From assembly GCA_003279715.1 (NCBI GenBank), contig QCGY01000008.1, positions 1-59,005 on the forward strand: a DNA stretch of 59,005 nucleotides. The letters are read 5' to 3'. The stretch is from Pelagibacteraceae bacterium AG-390-D18 (lineage in GTDB: Bacteria > Pseudomonadota > Alphaproteobacteria > Pelagibacterales > Pelagibacteraceae). The notes under the pieces were generated by a model. It was not told where the DNA came from and searched no databases. It worked only from the letters and a program-made list of their open reading frames with translations. Both the position numbers and the translations under genes were made by a program. Below are positions 17,743 through 27,230 of the stretch, piece after piece. The number at the start of each line of letters is the position of its first letter. The stretch's first letter is position 1.

Positions 17743-20165
17743 GCAAAAAATTTTCAAAATATATATCCATATTAGTTGGAGTTTTTGTTTTATTAGTAAT
17801 TTATTTAAGTACAGTTGGTATTGAGACAGAAAAATTTAACAAACAAATTCAAAATCTTGTAAAGCAAAAAAATGATAAACTTGATACTAGTTTAAAAAAA
17901 ATAAAACTTACATTAGACCTCCTAAATTTTAAGATTAATGCAAAAACAATAGACGCTAAGATATATTCTAAGGGTAAATTAATTGAACTAGAATATATTA
18001 AAACCCAAATATCACTAAATTCATTTATTCAAAATCAACTAGTTGCATCACAAATAGAAATATCAACTAAATCAACTTTAATTAAAAATTTTGTATCGTT
18101 TACAAGATCAATAAATAATAAACCTGAATTATTTTTTTTAGAACAATTTATTAAAAAAGGATATTTAATTGTCGATTTAAAATTTAATTTTGACGAACTT
18201 GGAAAAATAAAACAAGATTATAAAATTAGTGGATCATTAAAGGATGGTAAATTAAGTTTATTTGACAATAATAAATTTGAAAAAATAAATTTTCATTTTG
18301 ATATTACAGAGAATAATTTCAATTTTAGAGATATTAATTTTGACACAAATAATATAAATTTTCTATCCGATAGATTAATTGTAAAAAAAAATAAAAAAAA
18401 TTATTTCATTGAAGGTTCTTTAAAAAACAAAAAAACTTTTTTAAACAATGAGTTGCTTAAAATAATCAAATTAAAATATGATCTATTTGACTTAATAAAT
18501 ACAAATTTTGAATCAGTTAATGAATTTGCATTTAAAATTAATAACAAGCTGAAAGTTGAAAATTTAAAAATTAATTCAAATATTCTAATTGATAGCTCTC
18601 AATACAAAAAAAATGATTTAATTAATAATAGTTTAGTAGAAATTAACGAATTAATTTACCTAAAAGACCATAAGATAAAAGCATCTTATAACAATAATAA
18701 ATTATCAATTAAGGGAAAAGGTAAAGTCAAACTTGTAAATAAATTTGACCTTATTGATTATGAAGTTACAAAAAAAGGTTCTGATTTTGATTTAGTGTCA
18801 AATATTGAATTAAGCGAAATAAATATTAAAAACCAAAATTTAATAAAAGAGTATTTGCCTAATACGAAGGATATTTTGAGTCTAAAAGACCATAAGATCA
18901 AAATTAATTATAAAGATAATCTCTTATCGCTTGTAGGTTTAGGAAAAATTAAATTAGAGAGAGAATTTAATAAAATAAAATATGTATTTTCAAAAAAAAA
19001 TAATAAATATAATTTTGAAACAAACATAGAAGTAAATGATGCACCTTTAAAAATAGATTTCATTAATTATGAAAAGGATAAGAAATTAAATTCTCAATTA
19101 GAAATAATTGGTAGCTATACAAAAAAAATTGGACTTGATTTAAAAAAAATTAGTCTTATTTCCAAAAATAACAAAATTATAATTGATAATTTAATATTAG
19201 ATTATAAAAATAAAATTATCAAAGTAGATAAAGTTGACTTAGATTATTTTGATAATAAAGAAAAGAGAAACAAATTAATACTCAGTAGAATTGAAAATAA
19301 TAATTATGAGCTAAATGGATCATTATTAAATGCTGACAGTCTAATTACGAATCTATTAAAAGGTAAAGATGATCGAAAATTAGATATTTTTAAAGAAAAT
19401 ATCAATATGACGTTAAATATTTCTAATGTTTATATTGATAATGATAATACGGTTAAAGATTTAAATGGTAATCTTCAAATTGGAGATAACAAATTGACTC
19501 AAGCTAAAATTTCAGCAATTTTTGATAACAATGAAAATTTAAAATTTACAGTAAATACCAACAAAGAAGGTGAAAAAATAACTACACTTTATTCCTCTAA
19601 AGCTGAACCTTTAGTAAATAGATATAAATTTATTAAGGGTTTTGAAGATAGTAATAAAGGATATCTAGATTTTTATTCCTCAAAAAAAGATGGTATTTCA
19701 AATTCAAAATTGGTTATAGACAATTTTAAAGTCAAAGAAATTCCTGCATTAGCAAAAGTACTGGCTCTTGCTTCTCTCCAAGGGATAGCTGACTTACTTA
19801 CTGGAGAAGGAGTTAGATTTACAGATTTTGAAATGAATTTTACAAATAAAAATAAACTTATGACGATCCAAGAGTTGTATGCAATTGGTCCAGCAATTTC
19901 AATTTTAATTGAGGGATATATTGAAGAAGATAATATAATTAGTTTAAGAGGTACATTGGTTCCAGCAACTACAATTAATAGATCCATTGCTTCAATTCCA
20001 CTACTTGGAGATTTGCTTATTGGAAAGAAAGTTGGTGATGGTGTGTTTGGAGTAAGCTTTAAAGTGAAGGGACCTCCGAAAAAACTTGAAACAACTGTAA
20101 ATCCAATAAAAACATTAACTCCAAGATTTATAACTAGGACGTTAGAAAAGATAAAGAAAAATTAG
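17739..20165 (+). CDS. AsmA-like / YhdP-type envelope protein with an internal duplication
   Basis: 808 residues with one N-terminal membrane helix (residues 8-25) and a long beta-rich, Lys/Asn-rich body. The C-terminal 150 residues carry the AsmA-like region of YhdP-type proteins: LASLQGIADLLTGEGVRFTDFE, SILIEGYIEEDNIISLRGTLVP, SIPLLGDLLIGKK and FKVKGPPKKLETTVNP. Such proteins are thought to bridge inner and outer membrane for phospholipid transport; here that is inferred from the family. Residues 308-381 are repeated next to themselves with a 74-residue period. It follows prfB with a 4 bp overlap and ends convergently over tyrS. Confidence 0.8.
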   Translation: MSKKFSKYISILVGVFVLLVIYLSTVGIETEKFNKQIQNLVKQKNDKLDTSLKKIKLTLDLLNFKINAKTIDAKIYSKGKLIELEYIKTQISLNSFIQNQLVASQIEISTKSTLIKNFVSFTRSINNKPELFFLEQFIKKGYLIVDLKFNFDELGKIKQDYKISGSLKDGKLSLFDNNKFEKINFHFDITENNFNFRDINFDTNNINFLSDRLIVKKNKKNYFIEGSLKNKKTFLNNELLKIIKLKYDLFDLINTNFESVNEFAFKINNKLKVENLKINSNILIDSSQYKKNDLINNSLVEINELIYLKDHKIKASYNNNKLSIKGKGKVKLVNKFDLIDYEVTKKGSDFDLVSNIELSEINIKNQNLIKEYLPNTKDILSLKDHKIKINYKDNLLSLVGLGKIKLEREFNKIKYVFSKKNNKYNFETNIEVNDAPLKIDFINYEKDKKLNSQLEIIGSYTKKIGLDLKKISLISKNNKIIIDNLILDYKNKIIKVDKVDLDYFDNKEKRNKLILSRIENNNYELNGSLLNADSLITNLLKGKDDRKLDIFKENINMTLNISNVYIDNDNTVKDLNGNLQIGDNKLTQAKISAIFDNNENLKFTVNTNKEGEKITTLYSSKAEPLVNRYKFIKGFEDSNKGYLDFYSSKKDGISNSKLVIDNFKVKEIPALAKVLALASLQGIADLLTGEGVRFTDFEMNFTNKNKLMTIQELYAIGPAISILIEGYIEEDNIISLRGTLVPATTINRSIASIPLLGDLLIGKKVGDGVFGVSFKVKGPPKKLETTVNPIKTLTPRFITRTLEKIKKN

Positions 20166-21391
20166 CCTAATTCAATTTTTAAATGCCTTTTTTTGCCAAT
20201 AGAAAGTTTGATATAATTTTCATTAAAAATTTCACGAGTAATAATTAATCTTTCATTTGAGATAATTTTATCATTAATTTTTACTCCCTTACCTTTAATA
20301 AGTCTTCTTATTTCACTTTTAGAATTTTCTAATTTAGAGAGAATAATTAGATCAATTATATCAAAATTATTATCAATATTTTTTGAACTAATCTTTACAG
20401 AGGGTAAGCTTGATCCAAGTAAGTTACCTGAAAATGCCTCTTTAGCAGCTTGCTCTGAATTTTTGGCAGCTTTTTCACCATGAAGCATAGAGGTTGTTTC
20501 ATTAGCTAAAAGTATTTTTAGATCATTGATATTATTGTTTTCAATTTTTTTAATATTTTCAATTTCTAAATCAGTAAAATTTTTTAAAAACTTTACAACA
20601 TCTCTGTCATCCGTATTTCTCCAAAATTGCCAATAATCATAAGATGATAAAAATTTTTCATCTAACCATATAGCTCCATTTTCAGATTTTCCCATCTTAG
20701 CTCCTGTAGCCAAAGTAATCAAAGGAGTAGTTAGACCGTAACTTTGTTTATTTGAATATCTTTTAATTAGTTCTACACCATTAACAATATTTCCCCATTG
20801 ATCTGAACCACCAATTTGTAAAACACAATTTTCTTTTTTACTTAACTCTAAAAAATCATAAGCTTGCAAAATCATATAATTAAATTCCATGTAACTTAAA
20901 GATTGCTCTCTATCTAATCTTAATTTTACGCTGTCAAATGTTAACATTCTATTGATTGTAAAATGTTTACCTATATCTCTAAGAAAAGAGATATAATTCA
21001 AATTTTTAAGCCATGTATAATTATTAACAAAAATAGGTTTTGTTTCAGGGTTATCATTGTCTAAAAATTTTTTTAGTATATTTTTTATATTCTTAATATT
21101 TTTTTCAATTTCTTCTTCACTTAATATTTTTCTTGTTTTATCTTTTCCAGAAGGGTCACCAATTCTAGTTGTACCTCCACCTAGTAGCACAATTGGTCTA
21201 TGACCATTTTTTTGTAATAATCTTAAACACATTATTTGCAACAAACTTCCGACATGTAAGCTTTCAGCAGTACAATCAAATCCTATGTATGCTTTAATTT
21301 TTTCATTATCCATTAAGTTTGACAGCTCTTCTTCATTTGTACATTGATAGAAGAAACCTCTGTCTTTAAACTCTTTTAAAAATTTATTCAT
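20162..21391 (-). CDS. tyrS: Tyrosyl-tRNA synthetase
   Basis: Class I synthetase charging tRNA-Tyr. YIGFDCTAESLHVGSLLQ holds the HIGH-type motif (HVGS), LQIGGSDQWGNIVNG recognises tyrosine, and KMGKSENGAIW is the KMSKS loop. A C-terminal S4 domain (SEIRRLIKGKGVKINDK) completes the protein. I start it at ATG 21391 (MNKFLKEFKDRGF), giving 409 residues; the ATG at 21409 adds six residues not usual in the family. Divergent from anmK. Confidence 0.96.
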   Translation of the reverse strand: MNKFLKEFKDRGFFYQCTNEEELSNLMDNEKIKAYIGFDCTAESLHVGSLLQIMCLRLLQKNGHRPIVLLGGGTTRIGDPSGKDKTRKILSEEEIEKNIKNIKNILKKFLDNDNPETKPIFVNNYTWLKNLNYISFLRDIGKHFTINRMLTFDSVKLRLDREQSLSYMEFNYMILQAYDFLELSKKENCVLQIGGSDQWGNIVNGVELIKRYSNKQSYGLTTPLITLATGAKMGKSENGAIWLDEKFLSSYDYWQFWRNTDDRDVVKFLKNFTDLEIENIKKIENNNINDLKILLANETTSMLHGEKAAKNSEQAAKEAFSGNLLGSSLPSVKISSKNIDNNFDIIDLIILSKLENSKSEIRRLIKGKGVKINDKIISNERLIITREIFNENYIKLSIGKKRHLKIELG

Positions 21392-21438
21392 AAGCTTATA
21401 GTTACACAATATACAAATTTTTATTAAAAAGAATATCT

Positions 21439-22587
21439 ATGAAAAATAAATTATATACAGCTATTGGGCTCATGAGTGGTACTTCAATGGATGGAGTTGA
21501 TGTATCATTGATTAGATCAGATGGAATTAATCATTTTATTAATATTTTAGATGAATATTTTGAATATACCGAAAGTTTACATCATCAATTGGTAGAATTA
21601 CGAAATTTAATTTTAAATATTGACGATTTAAAACAATACACTTTTCAATTAAAGGCAATTGAGAGAGAAATTACTCTATTTCATTGCAAAATTGTTAACA
21701 AGATATCATCAAAATATAAAGATAAAATTGACTTTGTTGGTTTTCATGGACAAACAATATTTCATAATCCTGAAAAAAAAATTTCAAAACAATTGGGAGA
21801 TGGCAAGTTAATGTCCCAATTAACAAAAAAAAAAATTATTTATGATTTTAGGAAAAAAGACTTGATAAATAAAGGTCAGGGGGCGCCTTTAACGCCAATT
21901 TTTCATAACTTATTATCAAAAATTATAAATGAAAAATATTTAATAGAGCTTCCGATTTGCTTTCTTAATATTGGTGGGATCTCAAACATTACTAAAATAA
22001 TTAAAAATGATGAAAACATAGAAGAAAATCTAGAAGCTTTTGATTCAGGTCCGGGTAACTGCATGATTGATGACTGGGTTAGAAAAAATTCTAAATATAA
22101 TTTTGATGAAAATGGCTCAATTGCAAAATCTGGTAAAATAAATCAATTAATTCTAAATCAATCAATTGATAATTTTAACATAGACTCTTTCAATAAATCC
22201 TTAGATGTAAAAGATTTTAATATTTCATTTGCTAGAGGATTGTCACTAGAGGATGGTTGTGCAACAATAACAAATTTTACTGCTTATCTAATATCAAAAG
22301 GAATTGAACATGCAAATGGAAGTAATGATAAACCAATTAAATATTTAGTATGTGGTGGTGGTAGAAAAAATAACTTCCTTATTCAAAGTATTGAAGGTTA
22401 TCTAATAAACAAAAAAAATATTAGTTTAAGTTCTATAGATAATTATAATTTAGATGGAGATTTTATTGAGTCACAGGCATTTGCATATCTTGCTATAAGA
22501 TCATTTTTAAATCTGCCAATTTCTTATCCAAAGACTACTGGGTGCGAAACTCCTACACTGGGTGGCAATTTAGTTGAAAATTTTTAA
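21439..22587 (+). CDS. anmK: Anhydro-N-acetylmuramic acid kinase
   Basis: Phosphorylates and opens 1,6-anhydro-MurNAc during murein recycling. The N-terminal phosphate loop IGLMSGTSMDGVDVSLI is diagnostic, followed by VGFHGQTIFHNP, LNIGGISNIT and EAFDSGPGNCMIDDW. The 382 residues are typical. It is divergent from tyrS, which is a common alphaproteobacterial pairing, and ends with a 4 bp convergent overlap onto the hydrolase gene. No other recycling gene is adjacent. Confidence 0.95.
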   Translation: MKNKLYTAIGLMSGTSMDGVDVSLIRSDGINHFINILDEYFEYTESLHHQLVELRNLILNIDDLKQYTFQLKAIEREITLFHCKIVNKISSKYKDKIDFVGFHGQTIFHNPEKKISKQLGDGKLMSQLTKKKIIYDFRKKDLINKGQGAPLTPIFHNLLSKIINEKYLIELPICFLNIGGISNITKIIKNDENIEENLEAFDSGPGNCMIDDWVRKNSKYNFDENGSIAKSGKINQLILNQSIDNFNIDSFNKSLDVKDFNISFARGLSLEDGCATITNFTAYLISKGIEHANGSNDKPIKYLVCGGGRKNNFLIQSIEGYLINKKNISLSSIDNYNLDGDFIESQAFAYLAIRSFLNLPISYPKTTGCETPTLGGNLVENF

Positions 22588-23240
22588 TAAAGAGCTGTTT
22601 CTTTTTTTATATACTTATCAAGATTCTTAATTAGAGAATCTTCTGTTTTAGAAAAAAAATGATTGGCTTCTTGAACTGATTGAAATTCTACTTTAATACC
22701 CTTTTGAGCACTTAATCTTTTGTCAAGTTCAGTGATATATTCTAAAGGAACTAATTCATCTTTTTTACCATAAATCATTAGTCCAGATGTAGGACATGGT
22801 GATAAAAAAGAAAAATCATAAACATTAGGCTGAGGAGATATTGCAATAAATCTATTGATCTCTGGCCTTCTCATTAACAATTGCATAGCAATTAAAGAAC
22901 CAAAAGAAAATCCTGACACCCAACATTGTGAGTTATCAAAGTTTTCTCTCTCAAGCCAATCTAATGCAGCAGCAGCATCAGCTAATTCACCTTGGCCATT
23001 ATCAAACTCACCATCACTTTTACCAACACCTCTAAAATTAACTCTACAAACTGAAAAATCATTATCCATAAAAGTATGAAAGGTATCAACAACAACTTTG
23101 TTATTCATGGTTCCTCCATATTGAGGATGTGGTTGCAATACTAGGGCAATTGGGGAAGTGTTTTTTTTACTTTTATAATATTTAGCTTCAAGTCTTCCAG
23201 CAGGGCCTGGAATAAATATTTCTAAAATTTTGTTATCCAT
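22584..23240 (-). CDS. Alpha/beta hydrolase
   Basis: Cytosolic serine hydrolase of unknown substrate. LVLQPHPQYGGTMNNKVV holds the oxyanion region, VSGFSFGSL is the nucleophile elbow (GxSxG), YGKKDELVP supplies the acid and EANHFFSK the His. The 218-residue compact form resembles the COG2945-like hydrolases. No signal peptide. It lies divergently upstream of iscR, separated by 138 bp that hold the suf promoter. Confidence 0.85.
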   Translation of the reverse strand: MDNKILEIFIPGPAGRLEAKYYKSKKNTSPIALVLQPHPQYGGTMNNKVVVDTFHTFMDNDFSVCRVNFRGVGKSDGEFDNGQGELADAAAALDWLERENFDNSQCWVSGFSFGSLIAMQLLMRRPEINRFIAISPQPNVYDFSFLSPCPTSGLMIYGKKDELVPLEYITELDKRLSAQKGIKVEFQSVQEANHFFSKTEDSLIKNLDKYIKKETALY

Positions 23241-23323
23241 ATGCGATATTGATTATTATTCTCAAAAAAAAACTACGTTTATCATAAGTGAGCGACAATA
23301 TGTTAGTTTTTTTATTATAAACT

Positions 23324-23348
23324 ATACTTGACCAATTTAGTCAGGTAT
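23324..23348 (+). promoter_or_regulatory. IscR binding site (type 1 box)
   Basis: A 25-bp imperfect palindrome with half-sites ATACTTGACC and TTTAGTCAGGTAT. Position by position it fits the E. coli type 1 IscR consensus (ATA-S-YY-GACT...AGTC-RR-S-TAT) at all but one base. It covers the -35 and spacer of the promoter, so holo-IscR bound here would block transcription of iscR and the suf genes. Confidence 0.85.
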
Positions 23349-23355
23349 GTATAAA
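23328..23355 (+). promoter_or_regulatory. Promoter of the iscR-suf operon
   Basis: TTGACC (23328-23333) and TATAAA (23350-23355) are 16 bp apart, about 25 bp before the iscR ATG. The -35 sits inside the IscR box. This is the strongest promoter-like sequence I see in the window. Confidence 0.75.
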
Positions 23356-23378
23356 AAGCCCATATTTTAAAGGGTAAT

Positions 23379-23804
23379 ATGAAATTAACATCTAAAGGTA
23401 GATATGCTGTGATGGCATTAGTAGACTTAGCTAGGTTTGATAGCATCAATCCAGTATCATTAAGAGATATATCTTTGCGACAAGGAATTTCACTCGATTA
23501 CCTTGAGCAAATTTTTTCTAAATTAAAAAAAGATCAAATTGTGAAAAGTATAAGAGGAACACAAGGTGGGTATGTTCTATTAAAAAAACCAAATGAAATA
23601 AAACTTACCAATATATTTCATGCGGTTGATGAAAAAGTTAAAACTGTACAATGTAAGAAAGAGTCCAAAAAAGGATGTAATGGTAAAGCAACTAAGTGTG
23701 TGACTCATAATCTTTGGGATGAATTAGAAACTCATATTAATACTTTTTTTGAAAAAAAAAGCTTAGAAGATTTATTAAAAAATAATACAGAACAAAGAAC
23801 ATAA
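23379..23804 (+). CDS. iscR: Iron-sulphur-responsive regulator IscR (Rrf2 family)
   Basis: Winged-helix repressor binding a [2Fe-2S] cluster. The N-terminus [18 protein letters not shown] is the Rrf2 signature, [22 protein letters not shown] the recognition region and [10 protein letters not shown] the wing. Cys92, Cys100 and Cys107 plus His110 match the ligand set of IscR, with slightly longer spacing than in E. coli (92, 98, 104, His107). It leads the suf operon, 1 bp from sufB, and has an IscR box in its own promoter, so autorepression is very likely. Confidence 0.93.
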   Translation: MKLTSKGRYAVMALVDLARFDSINPVSLRDISLRQGISLDYLEQIFSKLKKDQIVKSIRGTQGGYVLLKKPNEIKLTNIFHAVDEKVKTVQCKKESKKGCNGKATKCVTHNLWDELETHINTFFEKKSLEDLLKNNTEQRT

Positions 23805-23805
23805 A

Positions 23806-25248
23806 ATGGATCAAAGACAAAAAGAAATAGATAATTTAAAAGATTATAAGTATGGTTTTTCAACTGATATTGAAAGTACTAAAGCTCCAAAGGGTTTAAA
23901 TGAAGAAGTAATTAAATTTATTTCAAATATAAAAAAAGAACCTAAATGGATGCTTGATTTTAGACTGAAAGCATTTGAAAGATTTAAACAGTTAAAAGAA
24001 CCAGACTGGCAAAAACCAAAGTATCCAAAGATTGATTATCAAGATTTATATTATTATTCAGCACCTAAAAGTATGGACGATAAACCTAAGAGCTTAGATG
24101 AATTAGATCCAAAACTTTTAGAGACATATAAAAAACTAGGTATACCTCTTCAAGAACAGGCAAGGTTAAATGGTATAGCTGTAGATGCAGTATTTGACTC
24201 AGTCTCAGTTGCTACAACTTTTAGAGAGGAATTATCTAAATTAGGTATTATCTTTTGTCCAATATCAGAAGCTATTCAAAATCATTCAGAATTAGTAAAA
24301 AAATATTTAGGATCAGTAATACCAACAACAGATCATTTTTTTGCAACTCTTAATTCTGCAGTTTTTACTGATGGTTCATTTGCATATATACCTGAGGGAG
24401 TAAGGTGCCCAATGGAATTATCTACCTACTTTAGAATAAACGCTTCAAATACAGGTCAGTTCGAAAGAACTTTAATTGTTGCTGATAAAGGAAGCTATGT
24501 AAGTTATTTAGAAGGTTGTACGGCTCCTATGAGAGATGAAAATCAACTGCATGCTGCAAATGTAGAATTGATTGCACTTGATGACGCAGAAATAAAATAT
24601 TCAACTGTTCAAAATTGGTATCCTGGTGATAAAGATGGTAAAGGCGGGATATATAATTTTGTAACTAAACGTGGTTTATGTAAAGGTAAAAATTCTAAAA
24701 TTTCATGGACACAAGTAGAAACAGGTTCTGCAATCACTTGGAAATATCCTAGCTGTATTTTAAAGGGGGACAACTCTGTTGGAGAATTCTATTCCATTGC
24801 AATAACAAACAACCATCAGAAAGCTGACACTGGCACAAAAATGATCCATTTAGGAAAAAATACAAAAAGTAAGATTATTTCTAAGGGAATAAGTGCTGGA
24901 TTTTCGGATATGACATATAGAGGTCTTGTTGATATTTCATCTAAAGCTTCAAATTCAAATAATTATACTCAATGTGACTCATTATTAATGGGTAATAAAT
25001 GTGGAGCACATACTGTTCCATATATTAAAAATAAAAATTCTGATTCAAATATTGCTCATGAGGCAACAACCTCAAAAATAAGTGAGGAACAATTACATTA
25101 TTGTCAACAAAGAGGATTGAGTGCAGAGGAGGCTGTTGGATTGATAGTAAATGGGTTTTGTAAAGAAGTTCTACAACAGCTACCAATGGAATTTGCAGTT
25201 GAAGCCCAAAAGCTTGTTGGTATCAGTTTAGAGGGAAGTGTGGGTTAA
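23806..25248 (+). CDS. sufB: Fe-S cluster assembly scaffold SufB
   Basis: Core of the SufBCD scaffold on which new Fe-S clusters form. About 480 residues, as usual. Family blocks include [54 protein letters not shown] and [17 protein letters not shown], the last with the conserved functional cysteine, then the C-terminal [17 protein letters not shown]. Second gene of the operon; its stop overlaps the sufC ATG. Confidence 0.97.
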   Translation: MDQRQKEIDNLKDYKYGFSTDIESTKAPKGLNEEVIKFISNIKKEPKWMLDFRLKAFERFKQLKEPDWQKPKYPKIDYQDLYYYSAPKSMDDKPKSLDELDPKLLETYKKLGIPLQEQARLNGIAVDAVFDSVSVATTFREELSKLGIIFCPISEAIQNHSELVKKYLGSVIPTTDHFFATLNSAVFTDGSFAYIPEGVRCPMELSTYFRINASNTGQFERTLIVADKGSYVSYLEGCTAPMRDENQLHAANVELIALDDAEIKYSTVQNWYPGDKDGKGGIYNFVTKRGLCKGKNSKISWTQVETGSAITWKYPSCILKGDNSVGEFYSIAITNNHQKADTGTKMIHLGKNTKSKIISKGISAGFSDMTYRGLVDISSKASNSNNYTQCDSLLMGNKCGAHTVPYIKNKNSDSNIAHEATTSKISEEQLHYCQQRGLSAEEAVGLIVNGFCKEVLQQLPMEFAVEAQKLVGISLEGSVG

Positions 25249-25982
25249 TGTTAAGAATAAATAAATTAAATGCTAAAATTGATAATAAGGAAATTTTAAA
25301 AGAGTTTTCTCTTAATATAAATCCTGGAGAAGTTCACGCTATAATGGGACCAAATGGTTCAGGTAAAAGCACATTGTCAAATATTTTATCAGGAAAAAAA
25401 GGTTATGAAGTTTCAGGAGAAGTTCTTTATGAGGAAAAAGATTTATTTGAACTTGAGACAGAGGAAAGAGCTCATAAAGGTATTTTTTTAGCATTTCAAT
25501 ATCCATTAGAAATTCCAGGAGTTAATACAAATATATTTTTAAAGACATCATTAAATGCAGTTAGAAAAGCAAGAGGTGAAAAAGAACTAGATGCTATAGA
25601 ATTCTTAAAACTAGTAAAGAAAAAATCTAAAGAGCTTAAATTTGATGAAGAGAAATTAAATCGACAATTAAATGTTGGTTTTTCAGGCGGAGAAAAAAAG
25701 AAAAATGAAATTTTACAAATGTCATTATTGGCACCAAAATTATCAATTTTAGATGAAACAGATTCAGGCTTAGATATTGATGCTTTAAAAATTGTAGCTG
25801 ATGGAGTTAATACATTAAGAGATGAAAAAAATTCATTTTTAATAATTACACATTATCAAAGGCTACTTGACTACATAAAACCTGATTTTGTTCATGTGTT
25901 GATGAATGGAAAAATTGTTAAATCTGGAGGAGCAGATTTAGCTTTGGAATTAGAAAAAAAAGGGTACGAAAATTTTAATTAG
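25248..25982 (+). CDS. sufC: ATPase SufC of the SufBCD complex
   Basis: Soluble ABC-type ATPase driving conformational change of the scaffold. Walker A is GPNGSGKST (about residue 35), the Q-loop is FQYPLEIPGVN, the SufC-specific signature is NVGFSGGEKKKNEI and Walker B is LSILDETDSGLDIDA. The 244 residues are standard. It sits between sufB and sufD without gaps, so equal expression is likely. Confidence 0.97.
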   Translation: MLRINKLNAKIDNKEILKEFSLNINPGEVHAIMGPNGSGKSTLSNILSGKKGYEVSGEVLYEEKDLFELETEERAHKGIFLAFQYPLEIPGVNTNIFLKTSLNAVRKARGEKELDAIEFLKLVKKKSKELKFDEEKLNRQLNVGFSGGEKKKNEILQMSLLAPKLSILDETDSGLDIDALKIVADGVNTLRDEKNSFLIITHYQRLLDYIKPDFVHVLMNGKIVKSGGADLALELEKKGYENFN

Positions 25983-27230
25983 ATGAAAGAACAATTACAA
26001 AGAGATTTTGATAATATTATTAAAAATTTGAGTTTGTCTCAAAAAGATATTGAAATAAAAAGATTTTATTTAGATAATTTTATAGACAGAGGTTTTCCTA
26101 ATAGAAGAGAAGAGGATTGGAAATTCTCAGACCTTAACCAAATAATAAAAAAGAATATTGGAGAACTAAGTTTTTATAGTGATTATACATCTACTAATAA
26201 AGTTGATACTTCAGTATTTGTTGATGGACTTGAGCATAATAAAATAGTTTTTATAAATGGCAGAATAGAAAAAATTGATTTCGATTACGAAAAAAAAAAC
26301 CAAATAGAAATAATTGATCAGTCTGAAACGATAAATGAATTTAGCAATAATAATTCTTTATCTGATCTAAATAATGCTTTTACTAATAAATCTTTTAAAA
26401 TATTGGTGAAAAACGGTTATCAATTACAAAAACCACTTATCATTTATCACACAACAAACTCTAAAATCTGGTCTAAAAATATAAATTTAAGATTAGATTT
26501 TGAACTAGGCAAAGATAGTTCTTTAAGGTTAATTGACTTATTTAATGACACCTCTGAAAAAAATTTTTTAAATATTTTTTATAACTTTAACTTAAAGGAA
26601 AATGCAGTTTTGAAAAATTATAAAGTAGATAAATTAGAAAATAAAAATATCAAATACTCCTATAATAATATTGAACAAGATAAAAATAGTATTTCAGAAA
26701 CATTTATTTTATCTTCAGGGTCAAATTTCTTTAAAAATGAAATTAATTGTAATTTAAATGGGGAATATTCATCAGCTTTTGTAAATGGTATTCTTTCTCT
26801 TAACAATACCAAACATCATGAAATTAGAACAATAGTAAATCATTTAACTGAGAACACGAAAAGTTATCAGTTAATTAAAAGTGTTTTAGAGAACAGCTCT
26901 AAAGCAGCATATCAAGGAAAAATTTTTGTCAATTCCAAAGCACAAAAAACAGATGGGTATCAACTGAGTAAAGCGATATTATTAAATAAAGACTCAGAGT
27001 TTAATGCTAAACCAGAATTAGAAATTTATGCAGATGATGTTAAGTGCTCGCATGGTTCAGCCTCAGGTAGTTTAAATGAAGACTCTATATTTTATTTAAT
27101 GTCTAGAGGATTAAATTACCAACAATCAAGGGAGTTATTAATTAATGGATTTTTACTTGATGTAGTCGAAAAAATTACTGATTCAGAAATAAAAAATTTA
27201 ATAAAAAACATGATTGGTATTAAAGAATGA
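25983..27230 (+). CDS. sufD: Scaffold subunit SufD
   Basis: Partner of SufB in the SufBC2D complex, needed for iron entry. The N-terminal half is divergent with the typical NRREEDWKFSDLNQI; the C-terminal half has the conserved beta-helix end: YQGKIFVNSKAQKTDGYQLS, EIYADDVKCSHGSASG and MSRGLNYQQSRELLINGF. The 415 residues are normal. It follows sufC directly and overlaps sufS by 4 bp. Confidence 0.95.
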   Translation: MKEQLQRDFDNIIKNLSLSQKDIEIKRFYLDNFIDRGFPNRREEDWKFSDLNQIIKKNIGELSFYSDYTSTNKVDTSVFVDGLEHNKIVFINGRIEKIDFDYEKKNQIEIIDQSETINEFSNNNSLSDLNNAFTNKSFKILVKNGYQLQKPLIIYHTTNSKIWSKNINLRLDFELGKDSSLRLIDLFNDTSEKNFLNIFYNFNLKENAVLKNYKVDKLENKNIKYSYNNIEQDKNSISETFILSSGSNFFKNEINCNLNGEYSSAFVNGILSLNNTKHHEIRTIVNHLTENTKSYQLIKSVLENSSKAAYQGKIFVNSKAQKTDGYQLSKAILLNKDSEFNAKPELEIYADDVKCSHGSASGSLNEDSIFYLMSRGLNYQQSRELLINGFLLDVVEKITDSEIKNLIKNMIGIKE

